Made by a program: the position numbers and the translations under genes. Below, one piece after another: positions 11,113-21,993 of a stretch of DNA of 64,000 nucleotides (position 1 is the stretch's first letter; every line of letters begins with the position of its first letter). A model generated the notes under the pieces. The model was given only the letters and a program-made list of their open reading frames with translations. It had not been told where the DNA came from and did no database searches. Source of the DNA: Steinernema hermaphroditum. Lineage: Eukaryota; Nematoda; Chromadorea; Rhabditida; Steinernematidae. Location of the stretch: assembly GCA_030435675.1 (NCBI GenBank), contig CM059623.1:10070012-10134011 (forward strand), in the 5' to 3' direction.

Positions 11113-12359
11113 TTGAATGCAGAAGTTGGGATATCTATGGTGAAAGTGGTTTTAAGTGTGATAAAAGGATATCCATGTTGCTTTACATCTAATTTTGGAG
11201 GAGGTCCATGTGCCCATCCTGATCGCTACTAGGGTTATGGTTATACTCGTATTTCGTGCTCAGTTAGGATATTTTCTAGAAGTCAGTCACGAACCGTTGC
11301 TACCACACCGTTGTTTTGTCACAATTCCCCAAGATAAGACCGAAATCTCATTCTCGTTTCTACTCCCCATGTCCTCCGCTTTTCTGCCGCTTCTTGAAGC
11401 AGCCATTCTAGCATCCCCCCTCTGTCAACTTCTCTCCACTTCTTTAGCTGCTATTTGCCCGTCGATTTATTTTGTATATCCTGCCAGGATGAACTACAGA
11501 AGAAACTGATATATGCTGACCTGCACGACCGCTAGAACATTGCCAAATCGTCATTTTGTGTTGTTGAACGTAGTGTGCCGTTTTCATGTGTTCCGTGCTC
11601 GTGATATTTCGTATTAGATTCATCAGGTTCTCTCTCTGTGTAACTTCGCTGCTCTTGATACATTCCTTTTTTTGTGTTGTGCTTCACCTAACATTCACCC
11701 GAAGTCCCTCAACGTGCACTCCAGCAAGACCTATCTTGATCACTGTCAAAGGACGTTTTGAAGGTCGTAAAAGTGTGTCCGATTTTGTTGCGAACACCTG
11801 AAACAGGTTTTGTTGATGTAAGGCCTGATTTTAAGAGCATGCGAGATCGATTACAAAAGGGGAAGGAGTGATATGAGTCGGGGTAGTGCGTTCATTTTCT
11901 CCATCTTTCCATATCGAACATCTTCATCCGTAAGCACCGTTGTCCACGCATTTGAGTCATTAAGACGCCGGATGGGAAATTCCCTGATGTCGCCACTTTT
12001 TCCATTAGCGGATTTTATGGCCTTCCGGAAACGGCGTTCTCGTCGATTCTTCGCTTGCGCGCCCTCTTTGTGTCATTTTGCATTTTCGTGATGACCGTTT
12101 GGAGTTTGTATCGGCAACGCACTTTGCTCAGCCCGCCACCCGGCCGCGTTTAATAAACAGATCGCCGTCGCGCCGTAATTCGATATAAACACCTTCGAAG
12201 ATCGTCGCATGGTGTCGCCGAAGCGCGTTCGGCCTCGCTTTCGGAGCACGAGAGGCGAATCCCAATCGATAGTCGCGCTGACGTGAGAAGAAGCATTTCG
12301 TTTATTCGCAATTTCAGACGTTTCCCCCATTGCTTCATTTGTGTCGCCACGAATCAGCC
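11113..12359. other. Intergenic region
   Basis: No gene supported. Contains T-rich stretches and a GC-rich promoter-like block (12100-12300) before the inositol monophosphatase. A tttcag at about 12311-12316 could be a spliced-leader acceptor for that gene. Confidence 0.3.
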
Positions 12360-13588
12360 ATGCCGGTCGAGTTGCTGCACCCCGAGGAAGATCGCTTCTT
12401 CAATTTCGCTCTTGAATTGGTCAAGAAGGCCGGACGCGTGAGTTTTGTTGCATTTTGCGCGCGCTAATCTCATCTTTTAGCTCGTCCGCGATGCCTTTGA
12501 CCAGCCGTCTTCGAACGTGCAAACAAAGTCATCGAACACGGATCTGGTCACCGAAACGGATCAGGCCGTCGAGGAGATGCTGATCAAGGGACTGGCCGCC
12601 GAATTCCCTGACCACAAGTAGGGAGAATGAGCAACTATGTCTGCAACAGAGTGGATTGTGTAGGTTCATCGGCGAGGAGTCTGTGTCCGGAGGCCAGAAG
12701 ATCGAATTCACTGACGCGCCCACCTGGATCATCGACCCCATCGACGGAACGACGAACTTTGTCCACCGCATCCCGATGATCGCCATTTGCGTCGGTCTCG
12801 CCATCAAGAAGCAGTTGCGCGCTGGCATCGTCTACAACCCGATCACCAACGAGCTCTTCTGCGCCCAGGTCGGCCGCGGCGCTTTCAAGAACGGATTCCC
12901 TATCAAGTCATCGCAGACTGAAGGTAAGAAGAGCTTTGGTTGTGTCTCCTAGCGGCTTTTAGTCATTTCTAAGGCTCTGATTTGCGCCTCGCTGGGCATT
13001 CATAATATGGTGACTTTCGGAGAGCCCTGGCTCGAGAAGGCCCTGGGCAACCACAAGCGCCAAGTGCTTGCTGGCGTCCGTGGGTACGTTCTGGCTTCGC
13101 CACTAACATCTCCCCACCCTCTAGCACAATCTCCCCTTCTTTTGGCCTGATTTCTGCTCTTTTAGCTGTGCGCGAGTCGGTTCTTCTGCTGCAAATCGGC
13201 TCGATCAGAACCGATAAATTAGTGAATTCGTTCATCGAGTCGTTTAAGACGACCATGGTAAAAAACGATGCTAGAGGGTGGGATCCCTCTCCCGCGTTCC
13301 CCTTTGCTAACTGTGGCTCTATTTAGACATCGCTCCTTCGGATCCGCCGCCATCAACATGGTCTACGTCGCACAAGGATCGGTAGACGCCTACGCCGAGT
13401 ACGGGATCCATGCGTGGGACATTGCCGCAGCTACCGTAATCGTCCGCGAAGCCGGTGGTTTTGTCATCGACCCAAATGGAGCGGAACTCAACGTGATGGG
13501 CCGCAAAGTGCTGTGCGCGGGAACGAAGAAACTCGCCGAGGAGCTGAGCGGCATGTTGACTCATGCCGATTTCGATCCCGAAGGTTAG
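12360..13588 (+). CDS. ttx-7: Inositol monophosphatase (ttx-7-like) with two alternative exons
   Basis: Exons 12360-12437, 12481-12617, 12664-12923, then either 12963-13083 or 13166-13277, then 13327-13588. The enzyme hydrolyses myo-inositol monophosphates to inositol, feeding phosphoinositide signalling in the cytosol. Family motifs are all present: GEES metal ligand, the DPIDGTTNF signature, and WDIAAA with the second metal-binding Asp near the C-terminus. Both alternative exons enter in phase 1 and leave in phase 2, both encode the same structural segment ([12 protein letters not shown]...AGVRG or [13 protein letters not shown]...NDARG), and joining both would shift the frame. The symbol is by similarity to the C. 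elegans IMPase; orthology was not tested. Confidence 0.93.
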
Positions 13589-13719
13589 GAGCGGCAACGG
13601 CATGAAGTTGCGACGTGCTGGTGTGCAATATTTACTCGTGCGATAAAGCTCCTGTTTACCTTTCTTTTTTCTCTTTTCTTCCCGAGTTCTTTTCTGTTGT
13701 TTGCCACTTCTTGTTAGAG

Positions 13720-14673
13720 ATGCGCGGCCGAACGGCGCTCTGTGTTTTGGTGCTCCTCTGGGTCGCCGCCGAAGGCGACGGTGCGCAATTGTATCGATTC
13801 CAAGGATTCCAGAGTATGCAGAACTAGGATGTGCCAGAAAATCCGTTTTCATTTCAGAGTACTTTCCGGAGGAACTCAAACAGTTCTACTTGAACGTATT
13901 CGCAGAAGTTCTGCTTCTAGCTTAAGCATTGATTTAGTTAACTCACTCACAGCTGGACATCTTGACCCAGGCCTACCTCGATTGGATGGTCGAGTACACC
14001 GCTAGTGGCCGCATCGACGTCGAGAAGTATGAGCAGTGGATAAAAGAGAACGACCCAGATCTTTACCAGCAGACTGAAGTTTTGAGGAGAAAACTGAAAG
14101 AGAGGCTGAATCGCCTTAGGCCCGAGACTAAGCAGATCCTAAAAGCGGTACGGCTCTGTTTACAAACAAAGCCGAGTTTTGGCTTTAGATCGATGAAGAA
14201 GTGTTGAAGATCGCAAAAACTAAAAACACGACAGAGATAATTCAATCAATCCAGAACATCATCCACATCTGTCGGCAAGCGCCGCGAGCTGTGAAGAAGG
14301 ACTTCAAGAGGAACTACCCTAACTTTTCAAAGCTTTTTAGTGGTCGGTTTTCGGCTCCTCGTCTACAGTACCGTATTAATACATATATGGTTTAGAACCT
14401 CCTTTCAAGAAGGCAATGGACATGTTGGTCTCAAAGCCAGCGTCGGAACTCACCAAAACTACCCATGTGCTTGAAGTTTCCCTCCATATGCTAGAGCTGA
14501 ATCTTGGGTACGGAACAATAGCCCCGACAGTCAACAATGGCACCACCTCGCCTAAACACAGCTGTGGAGTTCGCCTCCACGCCCATGGAGGAAATCGCGT
14601 GATCCCGGGAGAAAAGCACGAAGGCGAGCGGAAGAGACGTCGGAATTTCTATCACATCGGAAGAAAGAACTGA
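13720..14673 (+). CDS. FAR protein 2, long form
   Basis: Exons 13720-13813, 13858-13907, 13953-14147 (195 nt, the length shared by most FAR genes here), 14189-14342 and 14396-14673. Signal peptide MRGRTALCVLVLLWVAAEGDG; then YFPEELKQFYLNVFAELDIL, DPDLYQQTEVL and LRPETKQIL fit the FAR pattern. The C-terminal exon is unusual: after a helical start it becomes Gly/His/Arg-rich and basic (EGERKRRRN), unlike other FARs, so the last exon or its frame may be wrong. The ATG is 131 bp downstream of the IMPase stop on the same strand, preceded by a T-rich tract ending in a splice-acceptor-like ttgttag, a spacing typical of nematode operons. Confidence 0.75.
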
Positions 14674-15421
14674 CTGTGAATTTAGGGTCTAAAGATTAAA
14701 TAATTATCCAGTAGCCTATTGTGATGAGCCTCAGCGACTCCACGTACAGTTATCACAGTTCATTTTTTAGTTCTCGCTCAAATGACCTGTGATAAATGTA
14801 GGTGGAACCGCGCAGGAAAGAAGTAGAAATGCTTCTGGGAAGGACATACGCGAATACAAGTCCAGTTCTGTTTGTTTCCCTTTGCAACCAAGGACAAGAA
14901 CGGCCGAGTTTCCCACGGGAGACTGATTGGTGCACTCACCAAATTTGGACCGAAAACAGAAGTTTCGAAGAGTTTTCACTTCATTTGGACCGAATGATGC
15001 ACAAAACTTCCAGATTTTCAAGTGGACACATTCGGAAGCTATCTTCAGTAAAAGAGGGTATCAATGGGCCACATGTGTCAATGACACTTCGTGAAAGTAA
15101 CACCTTCATTGCCGCTGTTCACTTGTGGATAGCATTCGCAGTTATCTCCATCCGAAGGACCATCAACGCTTACAGGTACAGCCTGTTTATATTGACAAAG
15201 ATGTCGAGAGATCGAGAAAAAGAATAAAATAAGGCCACGAATGACCGCTCACTTAACTCATTCAGTGAACGTCGAGTGGATGACCCAACCGATCGCTGGA
15301 AACACAAATGAAAGACCATTCAAAGATGTCAGTATTTCATAATTATACAACGATTCGGAAAAGGCGCAAATATCGCTTAAACATACAAATCCTGAGAACT
15401 AGGACTGGAAAGATTTATTTC
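14674..15421. other. Intergenic region with one copy of the dispersed GACCGCTCACTCA repeat
   Basis: No gene supported. The repeat lies at about 15233-15312. Confidence 0.4.
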
Positions 15422-16175
15422 TCATTCACTGGTGATAACATCGTCCAAAGCCCACCGTCCAAACACTTTAATCATATCACCGATGAACTGTTCCGCTTCT
15501 TCAACCGTTTGCACTTTTAAAAGACCGGTTCGCGACAGCAAAAGACCCTTATTTGGCAGAGTGTTTATAATTGAGTCCTTCTCGTCTTCTGTCAATTTGC
15601 TGAGTTTATTGGCGAACTTAATCAGCCACTTCTGCAGGTCCTCCCTGCTGAAATCTTCATCCATATCTTTGAAAGAGTTATCAATCTGGAAAAATAAGAG
15701 ATTCTGCACAAACTGGCGCCCTTTCTCTACCTCTTCGACGACAGTCTTCGCTTTTCCCATCAGACCCTTCTCGAGTTCTCTGTTTTCAATGAGCATTTTG
15801 TCAAACTTCGCCTGGGCCGTTTTGGATTGTCTTCCGAGGCCTTCGCTGAATTGTTCGTCCGTGTAGTGAGGCTTGTGTTCTTGAGTTTTGAACGTCTCCA
15901 GGGCCCTGATCTCCTCGGCTGTCAGCTAAACTCCATCAGAGCACATGAGATGACTACGGTAAAACGCACATTTTTAATGAAGGTTAACCACGGCGCCTCC
16001 ATGAATACTAGAAATAACGAAGGCTTAGCAGAAGCGAGATGAACTTACAAGCGAACACCTCGTTGTGTTCGGGAATGAAAGTGCTGTTCGTGTCGGTCTC
16101 ATTCAGCGGTTTGGCGAACGTGGAGAGACCAAACGAGAGGAAAACGACAAGAGTTGATGCGATGAAGTGCGCCAT
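15422..16175 (-). CDS. FAR protein 3
   Basis: Four exons: 16175-16049 (signal peptide MAHFIASTLVVFLSFGLSTFA), a 38-nt exon 16007-15970 (FMEAPWLTFIKN), 15925-15731 (195 nt, starting LTAEEIRAL) and 15685-15422 (IDNSFKDMDEDFSREDLQKW, ending before TGA). The helical pattern and exon structure match FAR4 and the genes at 18470 and 19650. The predicted role is secreted lipid binding. A TATA-like element reading ttataaat on the minus strand lies about 30 nt before the ATG. It is transcribed in the same direction as FAR4 upstream. Confidence 0.82.
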
Positions 16176-16588
16176 GAGTGGAGACAGTCATAAGCAGTAG
16201 CAATTTATAAGTAGCTGCACCAGGCAGTAAACAAAAGATGTCACACTCTGCAGAGAAACTCGTTTTTACAAGGAAACACACGTAATAACATGATTTATCG
16301 CAAAAGAGAAAGTGAAGCGATTGCGATTAGGAAAGAGCAATCATCGTAAGAGGACGACGATAATCGTAAATCAGTGATACTGATTGCTACGTAGTGTGAA
16401 AGTTATTGTTTCTTTGTGGAAAGAAACGACTTATATAAATGAAAGCCCCTATATGAACTCGGTTTGTTCGAAATTCGAAATCTGCGATACTTTACTGAGT
16501 CGTCATATCAAAGCGAAGCGTTTCTGAACGCGGAGTTTAGGATAAATCAGATACTTCAAAACAGTTTATTCATTAGGTGGCCTCATCA

Positions 16589-17329
16589 TCAATGAGGGAT
16601 AATCAAATGCTGATTGAACATTTCAACGAGCTCACGTATAACCGTTTGCGAGTCAGCTGTGTTTTTCACCTTCAAGAAGCTTGTGTGCAACATGATGCTT
16701 CCCATATGTGGCAGGTCCTTCTCTATAGTAGCCTGTTCTTCAGGAGTCAACGAACTCATTATCGACGCTCCGTTCACTATCCACTGCTCTACTTGCTCCT
16801 TTGTGGGTGTCTTTTCCAAGTTTGAAGTCAACTCGTGGAGCTAAATTCGTGGTTTTATAAAAGTCATTGCGACCTGATGACCTGGTGCAGAGCTTCCCTA
16901 GTTCGTTCGTCGACGTCGGTCAGCATGTTCTTCAGTGCCGCTATCATCTGATCGAATTTGGCCTTCGCCGAAGCAGAATACTTTCCAATGTTTGTGCTCA
17001 GAAGTTCCGATGTGAATCCGTTTCCGACCGTTTCCGCTTTCGCCTTCCCAACAGCCGATGCTTCTTCTTTTGTTAGCTTAAGAAGGCAAAGATCCCGACA
17101 ATATTTGTCTACTTACACTGCTTATAAAATCAGTCGTCGGCTTCTCCATGAACACTGAACACACTCACTCACATTTAAGGAGCAAAAGCTGAAACTCACA
17201 AGAAAGTGCCTTTATGTAATCGGGCAGAACGTGAGCTTCCGCCGGCGCTGGCTTCTTCGGATCATATCGCTCACACCGAACGGCAGTCAGCCCAAGTAGA
17301 CAGCTAATGAGGACGGCCCGTTTGTGCAT
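16589..17329 (-). CDS. FAR protein 4
   Basis: Exons 17329-17200 (signal peptide MHKRAVLISCLLGLTAVRC), 17154-17117 (38 nt, FMEKPTTDFISS), 17076-16882 (195 nt, LTKEEASAVG...), 16840-16589 (LHELTSNLEKTPTKEQVEQW). Phases are 1, 0, 0 exactly as in the neighbouring FAR genes. The segment TPEEQATIEKDLPHMGSIML corresponds to LSPSEKNSIIDTLPHKGMLL in the gene at 19650, a conserved C-terminal helix pair in this subgroup. Secreted, all-helical, lipid-binding by family. Confidence 0.82.
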
Positions 17330-18469
17330 TTCGACAGAAATGAATAACAACAAAAAGGGAAAATGGATGATCATATAGGTCGCGTAAGCCGACGATAATT
17401 GGTCGCGAGTTATTGATCGTGCGGAGAGGGCACCGGCCGGATTAGTGTCTCTCAGTTCAAGTTTGAAAGTATCTTTTAATAGAAAGGGGTTTTGAGGGAA
17501 ACAAAAAAGGAGTAAATACTTGAAAAAAGCAGTGGGTTCTCCCAAATATTGGTTCTTTTAATTTAACACGTAGATTAGTGATACAAAAGTTTATTCACGA
17601 GAAGAAGGTGAAGCCCTAGGTCCACCACAAATAGGCCGACGAGAGCCAATATCAGAAGAATATCAGGTTCTCATGGTCGGAGATGTCCGTGTGGTACAGT
17701 GACTGTATTCACAGCTTCTTTTAAAGAAGCCAAAAGTGAATCATTGGCACATGTTGGATATTTTAGGCTTTCAAAGAGGAGGCTCATAGAGGCAGTGGCT
17801 ATAAATGGCATAGGCGGAAAATGAGTCAGGTGAAAATGAGTTTCTGTGACGAACGGTCTTGGTGAAGCCGCTTGACCGATCATGCAGGAAGCTGGCTAAA
17901 TTAAGATTGAGATTTTCTGATTCTGATTCCGACGACCCCAAGAATCAAGCAATCAGAAGAAAATCAGCGACCACGGTGTGACTATGTTCTTCTTTGTGCA
18001 TATATGAGACGTCTTGCACGGCGTAAGTCGTTGATTCGGGAAGATAAATCGTGCAAATCGTGTAAATCGTTCCCTGTTTTTATTATTTCAGGGTGCGATC
18101 AGGATTACCCGTGACTTGCCTTGACTTGTAACTTTTGTTTTGTTTAGAGTTGTGCTGAGGTTAAACCCGGAAATCTTCATTTTTTACATTTTGCAGCACG
18201 GCCCGCGTTTGAAATCGTATCGGAAAAATTTTCTAGTGGACCGGTTTCTCACCGATGTGGCCGAGTACAATGAAATTCATTTTCCAGGAAACGAACGCAT
18301 TATGGTTAAATGTTTGATGGATAGAAAATCGCCACTGTACGGCGCATGTGACTGAAACTCGCCCCATTATCCACCCCAGACGGATTAGAACTAAATTGAA
18401 CAGTAACAATGAAAAACAACGACACAGTCCTCGCCCTATCGTTTTACGTTTCAACTCAACTACTTGGTC
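17330..18469. other. Intergenic region
   Basis: Holds one arm (17955-18065) of a 115-bp dispersed inverted repeat shared with 34262-34375. An open stretch at about 18190-18355 (VDRFLTDVAEYNEIHFPG, ending in TGA) looks coding but has no partner exon I can place. Confidence 0.3.
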
Positions 18470-19160
18470 ATGAGCCGTGCACTCTCTCGTCTCTTGGTCG
18501 CCTTTATGTGTTTCACGCCTAGTCTTTGTGGCGAAGACCCCGACTACATCAAAGTTTTAGACTGTGAGTGTGGTCATCCCGACTATCATACTTTTCTATT
18601 TTAGTGTTTGAAGAACAGCCTCTTGTCGACTTTAGTGAAAGCGTGAGTTCACAAGCCGCTATCTGTGATTAGAAGCGTTTTCAGCTGACACAAGATGAGG
18701 TGAAGGCTCTGCAAAGGGCTTATGCCGACCTGGAAGGGAGAAACATGACTGATGAGCAGTTTGCTGAAGCGGTTGGCAAGTACTCGCGCACAGCCATGCG
18801 CAAAATGGTCGATCTTCAAAAGAAGTACGACCAGATGACGGCTAATCTCGACAAAAACAGTCAGAATGCCTTGGAATCGGTGCGTTTTCAATTCACTCCT
18901 ACAGTGAACAGCGCTCTAAGATGCAAGATATTGGAGCGAACAACGAGGTGCAGCCGACTGCTCAAGACGTGTGCGACTGGATATTGAAGTCGTCCAGCAA
19001 GATCAGACAACTTACTGCGAATGAAAAGGCAGAAATCGTGAAGGATCTACCGAACCTAGGAAGGATCATGACACGAACGAACTACTTGAGAGTTCAGAAC
19101 TGCGCCGATGTAAATCTACTCATTCTCGACATACTTGCAAAGTTCGGTGGCAGGGATTAA
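18470..19160 (+). CDS. FAR protein, subgroup of FAR3/FAR4
   Basis: Exons 18470-18563 (signal peptide MSRALSRLLVAFMCFTPSLC), 18605-18642 (38 nt, FEEQPLVDFSES), 18685-18879 (195 nt, LTQDEVKALQRAYADLEG...) and 18921-19160 (QDVCDWILKSSSKIRQL...). The last acceptor could instead be nine bases earlier. Same intron phases and exon lengths as FAR3, FAR4 and the next gene, so these arose by gene duplication including introns. It lies head-to-tail with the gene at 19650. Confidence 0.82.
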
Positions 19161-19649
19161 TGGCATGATTATCATTTTCAAGATTCTTATGATAAAGTTC
19201 ACACCTACATACTGTATACAATACTGAAATCTTATTGTTTTCAGTGATGACTTTATTATGGCTTCTTGCGGATTGCTTGACTGATGAGGAGTTTATATAG
19301 TCGGGTTTCGATGTTCTCTTTATCGGCGGACTCGTCGGGACGTCTTCCAATATGTTTATCAGTATCAGCCTGAACCATTTGTATGTAGAATATCATTAGC
19401 TTTTTGAAAACGACAATACAATACACTACATTCTTCTCCAGATGGAATTGCTGACAACATAATCCGATTCAACTTTCGTGAGAAAAGATGGACTTATAAA
19501 AGCATTCGTCCAACAAGGAGTTCTACTCATACAGTTTTGCGAAAACCGAAATCAAGTTCCCATTCACTCGGTACACGTTTGTGTGAAAGCGAATACCTGT
19601 TTCGCTTTCGGCGAAGACGTCACCGTCAGTACTCGTTTCGCTAGCAACT

Positions 19650-20383
19650 ATGAAGCTTTATCTATTAGTGCTGTTCACTTCATCTCCGATTCTTTGTGAT
19701 TTCACTTATGAAGGCGAAAGAGATCATCGCCACCCTGTCGTTCCCGAATATCATCAGATCTTTGCACGTAAGCTCATTGAGGTTACCTAATCTCAAATCA
19801 ATTCTAGTCTTCATGGAACAATCCACGATTGATTTCGTCATTTCGGTAAAATCTTGCATTCAGATAACATTCGCTTTTTTATGATAGTTAGCAGATGAGG
19901 ATCTCGAAGCGTTCAAAAAAGCAAAACTTAAGGCGAAAGGGAAACATCTCACTGACGACGAGTTCAGCGCTCTTCTTGGCAACTACTCGAAGGTCGCTCA
20001 GAGTCAGTTCGATATGCTGATGGCCGAGAATAACGAAGCGGCTAAGCACCTAGAGGGAAACGCTAAAAGTATCATCCACGAGGTGTGTTTTCACATAGTG
20101 TGTTGGGTTCCGTATTGCTATTCAGATGGACAGTGCTCTGAGAGACATGGACGAGGAAATGAGTCGTGACGATCTGAAGCAGTGGCTAGTGGATGTTTCT
20201 GAAAAGCTGCGATCTCTGAGCCCATCTGAAAAGAACTCCATCATAGACACTCTGCCCCACAAGGGAATGCTCCTATCGGCGACGGGACTACAGAAGATCC
20301 ACAATGAAAACGATGCCGAAACGTTTATTGATGAGCTAATGAGCTTGTATGGGCAATATCACCACGATGAAGAACATTACTGA
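19650..20383 (+). CDS. FAR protein, subgroup of FAR3/FAR4
   Basis: Exons 19650-19767 (signal peptide MKLYLLVLFTSSPILC), 19808-19845 (38 nt, FMEQSTIDFVIS), 19888-20082 (195 nt, LADEDLEAFKKAKLKAKGKH...) and 20126-20383 (MDSALRDMDEEMSRDDLKQW...). The C-terminal exon is partly duplicated at 28429-28690. The 3' end is only about 33 bp from the stop of the convergent secreted-protein gene at 20417. Confidence 0.85.
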
Positions 20384-20416
20384 AGTTGTGTGTCTCTATG
20401 GCTGCCGGGTACGGTC

Positions 20417-20716
20417 TCAAGGAACGGGTGTGGTCACACTGCCTCCCGGAGTGGTGGCCGTAGGGAAGGTAGAGGAACCTGACGAAAAAGATAGGAATAT
20501 TCGCATTCCGATCGAACACATACCAGTAGCAGGGGACGTTCCATTGCAATGACGATGATGGTGCCGAGGACCATGTCCACGTCCTTCATGGCGTCCAGAT
20601 CCACGGCGTCCTTCATTGTGGCCACGGTGGCCGTGATCGTGCCACTCTTCTTCCTGATCACGTGCGGAAACCAAGTGGATAGTCAGAATGGAGAAGAGGA
20701 GAAGGGCCCTCCACAT
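20417..20716 (-). CDS. Secreted His/Gly-rich protein with Thr-rich tail, member of MW-family (copy 1)
   Basis: Exons 20716-20524 and 20478-20417. Signal peptide MWRALLLFSILTIHLVSA, then a charged His/Gly/Arg-rich core (EEEWHDHGHRGHNEG, HGPRHHHRHCNGT) and a short Ser/Thr/Pro tail (TPGGSVTTPVP). The intron is 45 nt and contains no stop, so an unspliced read-through is possible. The His-rich core could bind metal ions; N-glycosylation is possible at CNGT. Function unknown. An inverted near-copy lies at 21686-21993, and both share a TATA element (tataaaag) about 40 nt before the ATG. Confidence 0.75.
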   Translation of the reverse strand: MWRALLLFSILTIHLVSARDQEEEWHDHGHRGHNEGRRGSGRHEGRGHGPRHHHRHCNGTSPATGMCSIGMRIFLSFSSGSSTFPTATTPGGSVTTPVP

Positions 20717-21685
20717 AATTTTCAGTTGAATACTGTATAGTCACTGCTGAAAGCTTTTATATTCAGAGTTTCGATGCCGATCTGTTCTGAATATTCGTGA
20801 ACTTCAGTTCAGACGACGGCTCTCATAACAGGATTATTTCTGATGTATCATTTATAAGGATTACAATGGTGCAACAACAAGGTTAATATAAGCACATGAT
20901 TCATCAGGTGACTTTTGGGCATTTTGGGACAATTTATGCTTCCGTTATTGATGCACACATTTACTCGTCTCACTTAAAGTCGATAATACCGTTTTAGGGC
21001 TATGTTCTTTAAGGCCCATTTATACTCTGCGCGACACAAAACGCCCTTTTTGGTGTCGCGTAGCTTGTCCACGTGTGACTATTTACGCAAAACCAAATAA
21101 AACAGCAAAGTCATGATGCTTTTGGATCGGGCTATCCAGCCATCACCGGAGAAAATTTTTGGGACATGCCATTTAGGTTAACCTAACTGTCGCTTAGCCT
21201 CAACTTGACTGTCGCGCAGCGCGGCGACACAGCTGCGCGACAGTCAAGTTGAAGCTAAGCGACAGTTAAGTTAGCGTACGTAAAGTTAACCTAAAATTTT
21301 TTTCTGATGATGGTTGGATAGCCTGATCCAAATGCATCATGACTATGCAGTTTTATTTGGTTTTGCGTAAATAGTCACACGTAGACAAGCTAAGCGACAC
21401 CAAAAAGGGCGTTTTGTGTCGCGCAGAGTATAAATGGGCCTTTAATGAACATCGCAACTAGAAGTTCTGAATCAATTGAGTTTCACATATTTTGTACGAC
21501 TCACATGCGGATGTGACTCACAAGCGTTAATCTTGTCGTCACAGTGCATGCAAGTTATACATCGAAGCTAATCCTATTGAGAGAGGCACTACGATAAATG
21601 AAGTTCTGGAATATTCAGAACAGATCGGCATCGAAACTCTGAATATAAAAGCTTTCAGCAGTGACTATACAGTATCCAACTGAAA
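20717..21685. promoter_or_regulatory. Divergent intergenic spacer with mirrored promoters
   Basis: The outer 80-90 bp on each side (20745-20840 and 21600-21685) are inverted copies of each other and carry the TATA-containing string aatataaaagctttcagca. The foldback element at 21013-21440 sits between them. Confidence 0.6.
21013..21440. mobile_element. Foldback MITE, TTAA target-site type
   Basis: 428 bp from ggcccatttatactctgc to its inverted complement. The terminal arms (about 190 bp) pair almost throughout, including gcgcgacacaaaacgccc near each end. Flanks are tttaa on both sides, consistent with a TTAA target duplication as made by piggyBac-like transposases. No coding capacity, so non-autonomous. 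Confidence 0.85.
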
Positions 21686-21993
21686 ATGATGTGGAAGGCT
21701 CTTCTCCTCTTCTCCATTCTGACCATTCACTTGGTTTCCGCACGTCATCAGGAAGAAGAGTGGCACGATCACGGCCACCGTGGCCACAATGAAGGACGCC
21801 GTGGATCTGGACGCCATGAAGGACGTGGACATGGTCCTCGACACCACAACCGTCATTGTAATGGAACGTCCCCTGCTACTGGTATTTGACAAATGAAGAC
21901 AGATAGATGTTGATCTCTTGAATAGGTACTTCTACTGTCGCTCCAGTCACCACTCTTGCCCCTGGAAGCAACGCGACTACAACCGTTCCTTAA
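21686..21993 (+). CDS. Secreted His/Gly-rich protein with Thr-rich tail, MW-family (copy 2)
   Basis: Exons 21686-21881 and 21926-21993 (TAA). Signal peptide MMWKALLLFSILTIHLVSA, His/Gly/Arg-rich core nearly identical to copy 1, then a tail with TSTVAPVTTLAPGSNATTT. The second exons of the two copies differ far more than the first, so the tail evolves faster. The intron contains an in-frame stop, so splicing is required here. Confidence 0.75.
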
